Shown here piece by piece: positions 1-11,800 of a stretch of DNA of 64,000 bases. Where the stretch lies: the NCBI GenBank assembly GCA_942159475.1, contig OW804094.1, positions 8,067,555 through 8,131,554 of the forward strand, in the 5' to 3' direction. This DNA comes from Sthenelais limicola (taxonomy: Eukaryota; Annelida; Polychaeta; Phyllodocida; Sigalionidae). The notes under the pieces were generated by a model. The model worked only from the letters and a program-made list of their open reading frames with translations. It made no database searches and was not told the origin of the DNA. Each line of letters begins with the position of its first letter. The first letter of the stretch is position 1. The position numbers were made by a program, and so were the translations under genes.

Positions 1-1189
1 TGTATGGCCTTAGAAAGTGTTCTTACGGTCTGAGAACATTGTCTTGATGTCTGGGAGGACTTTGGAGTAAGCCTACCTTAGTACACTGATTATTCGATTG
101 AAATTGATGTAGAGAAGTGAATATTTTAGATTAGGCCTAATTAATTCTGACAAAAAGGAGAGTTGATAAGTAGCTAAAACATAATGCCTGTTCCAATCTT
201 GTACATTGTTAATGCCATTAATATTTGAGCCCGAATGTCATGTCGTTATCTTTAGAATTATATAGAGGAGAATATAGGCTTTATATTTTCAGGAAATATA
301 ACCCCACAAACCTCTCATCTTAATTCCACTTTTTTGAGTCGAGACTTTTCTGAAAATAGCCCATAGGAAGTATTTGGGAAACATCGTCACAGGTGGTTAA
401 TAATAAAATTCACAAGAATAAAAGTTGCGGATGTTGCGGATATATTTACTTCAATACCTTCCTTGTCAATATTTAAAGGTTCATTACTAAATAGGCTACC
501 TTATATTAACAGAGCTATGTCGATTTTCATAAGGCTTGTTAAAAAATAAACTTGTAATGATTTTTTAATAATTTTGAATTAATACACTTATAATTAGTGA
601 TCCCAGAATGAGCTTTCATACTTCAATGACAATAAATAATAATAATAAATATTCAGGTTGGAAGAAAAAACATAGCCAGAGCATGGTGGATGTTACATTT
701 AAGCCAGATGGACAAATAATGTCATGTCGAGAAATAAGGAATAAAATGGTATAAGGTAGTCATTTTTAGTCAGAGTAGAAAGATTTCCCTCCCTAGGAGG
801 CGTTTTAAATAAGATCTCGTGGAGAAAAACAACAGTCTCAAGAAATAATAACCTCCAACTAAGCGTGAAACGTTCTTTCTTGCTTTCCCTACACCCTATC
901 TAATTAACTTAATTAATCTAATTACTCCCCCATACACACACAAAAAGAAAATGGGTGAAAAAAGGTTACCACACCCTACCCCCACCCCCACCCCTACCTT
1001 ATAGTTTTCAGCCAGATGAATCGGAAACACGCCTATTTCTAACATTATACCCAATTAAGTTCATTATGAGCCATTCCCACTCTTTTATTCTTAACTTTCT
1101 AACAATGCGCAAACCCTTCAATTACATGTTGAAACGGTTATAGATAATTCATAAGACATAAACTGATATTATGGCATAAACAGGGGTCT
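1..1189. other. AT-rich non-coding
   Basis: No exon of the Rolling stone-like gene or any other gene was recognised. A C-rich patch and TAGTTTTCAGCCAGATGAAT at 970-1050 belong to a dispersed repeat seen again at 17400 and 55480. Confidence 0.5.
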
Positions 1190-1375
1190 GGATGATAGTA
1201 CTACCGCTCGACGGTCAATATCTGCCATATAATAATGGACGTGTAAGTAGATACCGGGGACCGTCGACAGCCACCGTCCGCTGTGGCCCCCGTCGGATGG
1301 TGGCAATATGCGGACGGTCGACGGTCGACGGTCGTACCGATTGGACGTGTAAGTGGATACGCTATTTAATACACA
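1190..1375. repeat. GC-rich patch with duplicated segment
   Basis: GGACGTGTAAGTAGATACC and GGACGTGTAAGTGGATACG are near-duplicates about 110 bp apart, around CG-rich tandem TCGACGGTCGACGGTCG. It stands out strongly from the AT-rich surroundings. No gene is recognised. Confidence 0.5.
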
Positions 1376-1379
1376 GTAG

Positions 1380-1575
1380 GTAAGTATTTCTATATTTCAT
1401 GCTTGATGTTTTTATTTTTGAAAAAAAAGTTTCCAATATTTCTGGTTGGACAATTACTAGTAAAGTAGCCAAATAGACAATATAGGATGACCTTAGCAAT
1501 GCATAACAAATATTTGATGCACAGTCTTGACATTTGGTAGATGTATTCAAACGACTTGGATCATTAGAAACCAGA
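1380..1575. mobile_element. MITE-A fragment
   Basis: An internal MITE-A segment (TTTTATTTTTGAAAAAAAAG, then TTCTGGTTGGACAATTACTA) without either terminal repeat. Confidence 0.6.
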
Positions 1576-1719
1576 AAAAAATCTCGACAAAAACAAAGAT
1601 AGAGTGAGTAAAAGATATTCAAATAAGGTTTCATAATTTTTAGGAACAAATGTGAGTAAATAAGTAAGATGATTCGATTTATTATCATATACGAATCGGC
1701 AAACATTCAAGTAATTTAG

Positions 1720-2690
1720 ATTAAATTAATGTTAGATAATATGTCGACAAACAACAACCGTAAAAGTGGGTTCTCCTAAATTGTCTTCTCAAACTTGTTA
1801 ACAGTTATAGTATACAGACTAGTTGGAGAATATAATATAATGAGTAATTAGTCCAAAGAAGAGTGCAACACATCTATATATAACATTTTAAGGTTTTCTC
1901 TTACGATCGTCAAAATAATCCACAAGAACTGCAAATAAGGACATACCTATATATAGACCCGTTTAAAATCATTCATATTCTAATGGATTTACGGAAAATC
2001 TTTCCTCACCAGGAGTTTCATTAAATGAATTATACCTGTGCATCAATAGGGGATTTGCATGTCCTCGATTTTGAATCTCAATTCCCATCATGCATTTGGT
2101 TTTATTGACCATTTACACAAGCTATGAGATTACCGAAAGGATTCTTTGGTATATGATATATTATCAACCCTGTATGAGTTAAGGATGAGGTGTAGAGTAG
2201 TGTTATATTCCTTTAAGATTCAAATGGTTAATGACAGAGAAAAAACCTTATGGAGAAGATTACAAGGAGATATTGAAGAGTTAATCGTAATACATAAAAG
2301 TTGAACTAATTCGCTCCTCTCTCTCACTGTATTGATTTTTGTTTTTTAGTAACCCTAATTGTTCAAAATGAGATCAATGCCCTGTTTTTCCTCCTATCCA
2401 CATGTCTTAGATTGTCTTACCATTGTACAAACTATTTTTCTGTTTAATTCTTCTTCCCATCTAATCTTATTTCGTTTAATTATGTCTTAAAATTATAAGA
2501 GCCCAGATATGGCAGGTAATTGAAAAAAGTCTGTCGCAAAAACAAAAAAAACTCCCCTATTATAATAGCAAGCAAGGCATGAACTGGAAAAACTCTAATT
2601 TGAGAAGTTCACAAGCTTTTTGTCAGCTTTACACCTATTACGGCAAATAGAGAATCGTCTTATCTTATCTTATGGCATGTACAGAAGTAA
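1720..2690. other. AT-rich non-coding
   Basis: Apart from the MITE-C remnant at 2047, nothing was recognised. The next Rolling stone-like exon is not here. Confidence 0.5.
2047..2140. mobile_element. MITE-C deletion derivative
   Basis: Starts AATAGGGGATTTGCATG but jumps straight to the far part (CATCATGCATTTGGTTTTAT), so the middle is missing. Confidence 0.55.
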
Positions 2691-2767
2691 TTATTTTTTA
2701 ATGACAAACTTTATAATGCCAGATTCAGATTTGACGCCTATTCCCTGAATGTGATTTGTATACTTAC

Positions 2768-2890
2768 GTTGCCATAGCATTCCCCAATAGCCCACCGTGA
2801 CAGTGATAGAGCCAACAGTGGCAATGTTGTAAATCATCCATTGTATCTTGAGATACCATGGCAACGGTGTGGTCGGTTCAGTGCTACCAC
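2768..2890 (-). CDS. Rolling stone-like exon 3
   Basis: Encodes GGSTEPTTPLPWYLKIQWMI and then YNIATVGSITVTVGYWGMLW. Proline-Trp-Tyr before a membrane helix is typical of the family's central loop. Acceptor CCAACAG|GTGG, donor GGCAAC|GTAAGTA, phases 1 in and 1 out. Confidence 0.85.
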
Positions 2891-5800
2891 CTGTTGGAAG
2901 AAATGTGAACATAGATTTGAAATAGGTTGAAATACATGTTGAACAAGAACAGAGTATCCACTTAATCCACTTGATTAACAGTGATAAGATTCTCTGATAA
3001 GAATGAGAAATTATTTTGAGTGGATTCAGCTAAGAAAGCTGCATTAATCTGAACAAACGGTCATTATATCAATTGTAATGTGTTTTAGGAAAATGAGTCA
3101 CAAGTCGCAAAAATGGTATTTTTCAAAGTGTTTATTTTACAAGATCGCTTTATTGCAATGTTCTGATTTTTGGAGAGTTTATCACTTATAGTTATATCAA
3201 TCGATGCATCAAATTCCAGGATTATGTATCTAATATATGCTTTCGTTTTAAAGGTCCTCATATGGAGTATATTTAGTCACTTTACTGTTTATTGTCCCCG
3301 GGAAATATTGGAAACTTTTTATTTTGTGTTTATCATTATAAAAAGGTATGTGGTATCTTTGTATGAACTTACTGTAAACGTATTTATTTCCGCGCAGATA
3401 GATTTTCACGCACTAAGTACTTTGACACCTTTTCACGCGGATCTAAATTCGCGCAGCAATGAAGTCTTACACCTTGTTTATGCAATGATTTTTACCTCTT
3501 GTGCAGGATTCATTTTCACGCAGAAAGGTGGGTGCGCGAAAATAGCGAAAATAAATACAGCGCAAACATTAATACGTTTACAGTATTCGCATATTTTCAT
3601 GAGTTGGTAACTTCCTTTTATTTATTACTCATGTATGAACTCGACATATTCTTTCTCTTGATGTAATTGATAAATATTTTCTTCTCAGCGACTTCTGAGA
3701 ACAGTGTAGGCTACTTGTTACTTAATGTTGAAACTGTTAAGCACTGATTATGAGAAGTAGAGAGGAACACAGAGAGATGTGTGATCTCGTGTAAATCAGA
3801 GAATCAGCGGACTTTATTAAGGGAGAAAATATGGATCAGATTTTCATAAAATGCACAATTGGCAGCTGTACACATTTAGTAAATTCTGCTAAATTAGGCT
3901 GCAATTTAGTCAATACTTGGTAAATTTGAGTATATTTGGCATTGCATTGATTCTAGCTACCTGTTTGGTTAGGTTAAACTGTTGAACTTGATTTTCGTCT
4001 AAAATTTGGGTTATTTGAGAGGATTGGTGAAGTTGAATTGTACATTTTCTGGCGACTTCACCCATATACATCCTTATACAGTGATATGTAGAGTGGGCGT
4101 TGTCCATGATGTTATGAACATTATGTAACATAGAGGCAGATCCTGACCAGTAGACTTGCATAGAACAATACTATAGTATTAGAATAACTATAGCGATTAT
4201 GGAAATATGGCAATAATAATAAATGGGGGATAATTAATAATTGATATTAATATAATTATATTGATCAATGTTACGTAATGTCACATCTTAAAAATATCAA
4301 AATCTTGGAATTTAAAAATTTAAAAAAAAAATACTATACCTGAAGGGTCGATCTGCCGTTTATATTTAACATATCCGACGATGGCGGTGACAGCAAGTAT
4401 GATAACATTTAGAGTGAGTATGAGGAAGGTCCAGTTGGTCAAGTAGATAAACCACTTCACCCTCTGACTGACCAGTATAGTCTGTAGCACTCCTGATAGT
4501 ATGAGCCAGGTAGTGAAGTAGAGTGCCATCGCCACCCGGTATATCACATAGACGATACGCGGCCATCCCCACTGAAAAATGTGATCCGTTTTAGGAAAAT
4601 GAGTCATAAGTCACAAAATATGGATTTTGAGATATCACCATATTTGAAAAGAGGAGATTGAGGTGATTCCAATGATAGTAAATACTAGGACACCTAATAA
4701 GTATGTCTCTTTTTTAAGTTTGATATTTTTATTTTTGGAAAAAATAGTTGCAATGTTTCTGGATGGGTAAATTACCAGTGGAGTAACTAAATATACTCCA
4801 TACAAAGGCCTTAAAAACGCAAGGATACATTTAATACAATGTCCCGAAATTTCTTACATGGTTTTATATGTCTATAAGTGCTGAACCCTCTAAAAATCCG
4901 AACATTTCAATAAAGAGATCTTGTGAAAAAATCACTTGTGTGATGTGTTCCAGGAAAATGAGTCACAAGTCGCAAATTCATATTTTTCAAGGTGATTTAT
5001 TCACAAGATCTCTTTGTTGGAATGTTCTCATCTTTGAGGTATCCAGTCCTTGAGGTATCTTGAATAGATTTACCAAATTTTTCAAGACAGTAGTATTAAA
5101 TATATACATGCATTTATATTAAAGGTCATCTTTGGAGAGTTTAGCGCTTCAGGTCGCATGAATATTATACCGAATTTGATGACTGTGTATTAAGTATATT
5201 CTTGCACTTAGAAGGTCAAACTATGGAGTATATTTGATGACCATAGACAAAATGTATAGAATACTTCATTCCCAGCACGAACGTGAATTTTAAAAATAAT
5301 GTTTGATATACAAAAAATAGGGGCTATGCTAACGCTATGTTTCATCGGCCATCCTTTCGCAAACAATTAATCATCGCAAAAAGTAATCCATCACATCAAC
5401 GATAACGGGTAGGAAACATTTTTTAAAATTCCATCGAATAACATTAAGTGGGTCAGATTTTCAGAAAATGTACAATTGGCAGCTGTACACATTTAGTAAA
5501 TTCTGCTAAATTAGGCTGAAATTTCGTCAATACTTGGTAAATTCGAGTATATTCGGCATTGCATTGATTCTAGCAATCTGTTTGGTTAGGTTGAACTGTA
5601 TTTTGAACTTTATTTTTGTCTGAAATTTGAGTTATTTGAGAGAATTGGCGAAGGCTAATTGTACATTTTCTGAAAATCTGACCCAAGTACAGCACAATAG
5701 AGCTTGTGATGTTAACAAGCAGATTACCGCTGTTTACTAGTTTGAGGAAAAGTTGTTTGGATGTCATACTTGGGGGTGGATCTTTGTGCCTGAGGGGGGA

Positions 5801-8800
5801 AACACAGACCTAGAACCGATTATACTTGTATTGTATTATTAAAGATTTTTATTCAGCAATGGAACATTATGTAACAGTTACACTTTTCTCAGGACGTGCT
5901 GATTTTACTTACAAAAAGTTAAAAAAATATTGTGTTAATTATATTAATCAGATGACAAAGACAATTTATATAATGGTTGAATCCTACGAAAGTGGTGCAT
6001 TTTTGCCTTTTTCTTTTTAATCTCATTTATTATATTATTTCAATGTTTAAACAATCCTTATTAGACTTAAATGATAGTCTACGAACAGTTCTTTAAAATG
6101 ATATATGAAAAGAAAAATTCAAAGCATTTCCAAGCCCTTAAATTTCATATTACGATTATTTCTAAATAACGTAATGCTACGAAACGGCCACTTTAATGGC
6201 TTGCAAGAATTATTAAAAGACCTTTGAACTTCAATTTCCCCAGCTCCATTGAAGCTCCAGAATGTTATTTATTTGCAACCACTAAAAAATATACGGAGAT
6301 TTTCATCTTTCCCACTTTTATTCCCAATCTTTTAAAAAGTTTAGGCAAAATTGGCAAATCGTAATGCTACGAAACGACCTGCGATTGCTCATTGCTTATA
6401 TATATTAGTAAAAAATATTTTCACTGAATGAAGCCACTAATTTGTATATCATTTTAGGATAAAGGTAATAGATATTTCTTGCAACTATTAACCAGAATGA
6501 GGCATAATGGCTCTAAAAATAAAGTATTTTGTCAGCTCCTTGAGTAATGCTACGAAACGGCCATTTTGACTGCCTTGCATTCATATTAGTAATCATTAAA
6601 TTATATTCTTCACCAGCTTCAGTGAAGCTCTCCCATATTATGCATTTGTCAACACTAAAAAAGAAGGGGAATATGATATTTACAAACTTGTATTCACAAT
6701 CATTGAAAAAAGTATGTAGGATATAAGTAATGCTACGAAACGGCATGTGATTGTTCTTTGCTTATACATATTTGTGGAAAATATTTTAACTATATGAAGC
6801 TCATGAATCAAAGACCATTTTAAGATAAAGATAACAAATATTTTTCAAAAATTGATGGTGTGATACCACTTTTTTCTAAAATACTAACCTGGATGAGTAA
6901 TGCTACGAAACGGCGTAATGCTACGAAACGGCATAATGCTACAAAATACATATATATTGTGGCCTATTTCGACAGAATTAAACATTTCTGATAAATTTTT
7001 TCAGGCAGCAATGCTCATCCCAACAATCTACCTTTTAATAAACGACATATTTTGTATAGAATATATATATATTTGTGTTTTTGTTTGATTCATAAAGATA
7101 ATTGTCTATTTCGATTTGCAATTATTTGGGCCTGGAGAGAAGGAACAATAAAAACATAATGAAATCTACACATATATGTGTTAACATTTAGCATTGATTA
7201 TTAATATAATCCAATAAATAAATATTCCAGCAATCTATTTTGATTATTTCAAGCTTACTGCTGTATAATTTAGAAGGCTAAAGACATGATTAACCCATGC
7301 GTAATGCTACGAAACGATTTTTCATTTGTTGATATTTTCAAATTTACTGGGTCGGTTTCAACAAACAATGCACTAAATGAAAGCATATTTTCTGACATTT
7401 ATGATTAAATTACAGCTTGAGAAAAGAATCCATATATGAAATAGTACAAAAGAAAGATAACACACAAAGTCAGAGTGAAAGCGAATCAAGATATTCTATT
7501 TATTTTCAAAAATTAAATTCTGGTATGAAAATTTATGAAAACTAGCATCTTTAGGTGCCATATATATAATCAAACCACTTGTTTTTAATATAGAACATAA
7601 TAGAACGTTAGAGAAAATATATCTAAGGGCTACTTTAAAGTTTAACAGCCACAACAGTGGTCGTTTCGTAGCATTATGCATAATATAGTTTTTTTCAGTT
7701 AAATCCTCATATCTTTGCCAATATTGGGATTTAGTGAATATGATTTCGACCATGGACGCTCAAAGAATGGAGTATTGAATAGATGAAAAATAACAACTAT
7801 TCTTGGATATCAGAATTTTTCATAAGTGCACCACTTTCGTAGGATTCGACCATATATTCATTTATGATACAGATACTAGAGTAACAGTAAAATTTGTACG
7901 AGCCTACACTTTAGGCATTATTAAACAAAGAAATATAAAAATTAAAAATAAAGAAACTTTAAAATCCACCGTTGCGTTGTCTGATTCAAACAATCCTAAT
8001 GGGTGGATCTTTCTTATGTATGGGTCAGATTTTCAGAAAATGTACAATTGGCAGCTCTACCCATTTAGGAAATTCTGCTAAATTAGGCTGAAAAATGAAG
8101 AATACCGGGTATATCTGAGTATATTTGGTATCACATTGATTTAAAGTATCTGTTCTATTATGTTAAACTGAATTTTGAAGCTCATTTTTGTCTTAAATGT
8201 GGGTTATTTGAGAGGATTTATGAAGGCGAATTGTACATTCTCTGAAAATCTGACCCACATATTAAACATCCATGTTACTTCTGTGAGATCATTTCTCATG
8301 ATGCTAGGGAAATAATATCATTGATGTCACACGCACACGTAAGGAGTATTGCAAACCATTAAAATTGACTGTTTCATACATCTATACACCCAAATATACT
8401 ATCATATATGGGTCAGATTTTCAGAAAATGTACAATTCAACTTCACCAATCTTCTCAAATAACCCACATGTAAGACAGAAATAAAGTTCAAAATACGGTT
8501 CAACCTAACCAAACAGATTGCTAGAGTCAATGCAATGCTGAATATATTCGACTTTACCTGGTGTTGACCAAATTGCAGCCTAATTTAGCAGAATTTACTA
8601 AATGTGTACAGCTGCCAATTGTACATTTTCTGAAAATCTGACCCATATAGTATCTTGATGGACTGGATTGTAAAAAACTTTTAGTATTATCTATGATTCT
8701 TATGATATATACTGTTTTTTGTATCGAACACACTAAAACTTATTCACATTGTTTACTCGCTTTTCTACTTATCAGTAAACGTATTGTACATCAGGCTACT

Positions 8801-11800
8801 CTGAGAATATTTGTACCTGTGTATAAAAATGTTTAAAAAATGAATAAAATACTTCTAAATGATCTAATCACGCGAATGAAGGAATCTGTTGGAATTATAC
8901 AGATATTGAATTAAAACCACTGGTTAAAGATGACCCACATTCAATTTCCCCAAATAGACAATGTTTGATAAAAGTAGAGATGTCCTGTTTCTAAGGTCAT
9001 CCACCCATAAGCTGCACTGACTGCCCCAAGCTTGTTTGTCCAATGGGACAGGGGCAAATACTATAGTGCATAGCAAATATGTAGAGAGAACAACATGCAG
9101 GATAGGTGGGACCCCGGGTCTATCTCATGACGAAATAACTCCACCACTATACAATAGTGGGATTTCAAAAATAAAAATATTAAACCTAAAATATAGAAAA
9201 ACCTATTTCCTATATCCAGTCAGGTTCAGAAGGCAGTTTTGACTCCCTGAGTCTCAGGGAGTCATTAATACTTTAGCCTTGCGGTTAAGCTTATCGCTGG
9301 ATGTGGTATCGAGGAATGTGGGGTGTCTGGATAGGACTGATATCCTACTGTTTACTATCATTAGAGTTGACTTGATCCCATCTTTTCAAATATGATTATA
9401 TCTCAAAATCCAATCCTTTTTTGCGACTTGTGACTCATTTTCCTAAAAAAACCCAACTCCACGACTCGACAATAGCGGGATTTGCATAGCCGCCATTTTG
9501 AATCTTGATTCGCATGGGATTATGGGACTAAGGGTACAATATAAAATCTATGAAAAACATGTTATGATCAGCATGGATTATTTATCAATGATCTAATGCT
9601 AATAGTCATGTGTTATACATGTTTCCATACCACAAGCCTCCATCTTTCCCATCATGCATTTGGTTTTCATAGATCATTAATAAAAGCTATGATATTGGTG
9701 AAAACATTCTTGCAATTTTTGATAAAAATGTTGTCAAATATTTGTTTGTCACATTTCAACAGAATCCATCCCAGGATGCACTGTAACAGACATGCGCAGT
9801 GGCACATGCAACTCCCCTATTAGCTATGACCCTGAGGTCGAGGAACGCCCATCTCTATTTATCATTCAAGGACACTATTGGAAATACACGCTCATGTGAT
9901 GAACCAAGGAAACACATATGTCATCCGTTTTAGGAAAATTTGTTCATTTGTTGATGCGAAATTATGTCATGTTGTTTGAAACAATAACTCTCTATTTTTA
10001 ATCTGGATAAAAGACCATGAATATATTCGGATCCAAGATGACCATAATGACACTTATCATCTATACAGTATTAGCCTACTCAATGAAAAACAGATCATGG
10101 ATGACAGTCAAGAGTGATATCTATTCAAGTAGAGACCATTCACAAATAAAATATCAAGATAACGTGGAATCAAAATATCTTGCTGATAATGATATATGCG
10201 CTTACTTTTATTTCTTTTTTTGAATACATTATTACAACCTATTATGCATGTCGTTGGTCCTTATTTTGGCTGGATGCAAAACCATATTTCTCTATCATAA
10301 ATCCACTGCCGCGTTTAAGGCCGAGTCCCCCTCACCTCTCGCGATCTCACATATATATATCATTCCATCTCATCATTATTACACAAAAAACACATACAAA
10401 CAAAAATAACATTTAATTACAACGGCCTAAATTTAAGCCCCTTCGAATATTTCGTATCCCTGTGTCTTCCTGTCCCTTTTCACCTTCCCCATTTCTCCAG
10501 AATACTCTGCCAAGGCATAAAAGTGGCTTAACCTCTAAAGAAAAGGTTCCAAAGTAGGCCCGGGGACTGTGAGGGGGAAAGTGCCAGTCCCACACAATCC
10601 AAAAACCTGTCTAAATATGCTGTACAAAACTGGCCAACAGTTTAACACCGCCAAACTCGGGGGCAGCTAGCATCACGCACCTCGGATTTGGGACTGGCTC
10701 TTCCAGACTGCTGTCCTACCTTGGCTGACACCAGCAAATATAACCATGTTTATTGTAGGGGTGGATTTTTGATCCCATTCAGGAAACCTGTATAGGGGAT
10801 ATGCATAACTTGCCCTGGGATAAATGCTTGCGTGTGCCCCTTGACTCCCTGCCAATCCACTTGTAGTGATCTGAGGAGAAGTCGAATATAAAAGAAGGAA
10901 AGCACAGTCTAGGCCCAAAGATTGAGAGAATCCCTTCAAACTGAGGGAAATCCTCTCACTCCAAACCGCAAAATGCCATTATAATTCCATTAGAACGGAG
11001 GGGCGCAAAATATCATTACAATACCGTTTGAATGCCTACTCCTGGGTCAGGAAACCCATTAGCGCAGTAGGCGTCCAATCACTTACAAACCATTCACGAT
11101 TCTTATCTGATCTGAGAGGCTCTGAGCCTAGACTGAGCAGTTCACACTCTCATAAACCAACGTTCTGGGAAGGAATTGTAGTGATCATGTCCTTTGCTGT
11201 GAAACTTGAGAGATAATTCACTAGCTCCATGATCAAAATGTGTGTTTCATAACTTTTCATAACTTTGTAACTTTGATATAATTACTATTTCTTGATTTAT
11301 TTGGTCGACCCTGGTAGTTTTTGCATGTGTGTGACAAATATACATCTCGTTGTATTTGTGTACAGACTTCTACCAATGTTGAACTTGGTGAAATATATTA
11401 TTTTCCTGATGACTACTGATGTTTAATATCATTTTTTCTGATCTATTACTATGTAATACCCAACAGTTCTATGTAAGAGCACAACGCTTTACTTATGTTT
11501 TTAAAAGTGTTTTAACATTGATTTACTATCACTGCTTTGGCCTCACCTACAGTGTAGTTCTAAACTTGTTTCATTATTATATATTAGTATGTCCAATGTT
11601 AAATCTTTTCATTAACTAATTCTTTTTTCTTATTTTCTTGGACCTTTTCTACTCTATTTTATATAACTTGTTACTTCTGTAATGTCCACCAGCGAAGTAT
11701 GCCTTATAAGAATCTAAAAAACGTAGATATTTTTTGTAATATCAGGCAATTCTGAGAATAGCACCAGCGATGTAATGTCTTAGGTCCTGAATAAAGATAT

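Noticed and set aside
3170..3610. 146-codon plus-strand ORF
   Set aside because: Half of it is MITE-A sequence and the rest is AT-rich, with Phe/Ile/Tyr composition expected by chance.
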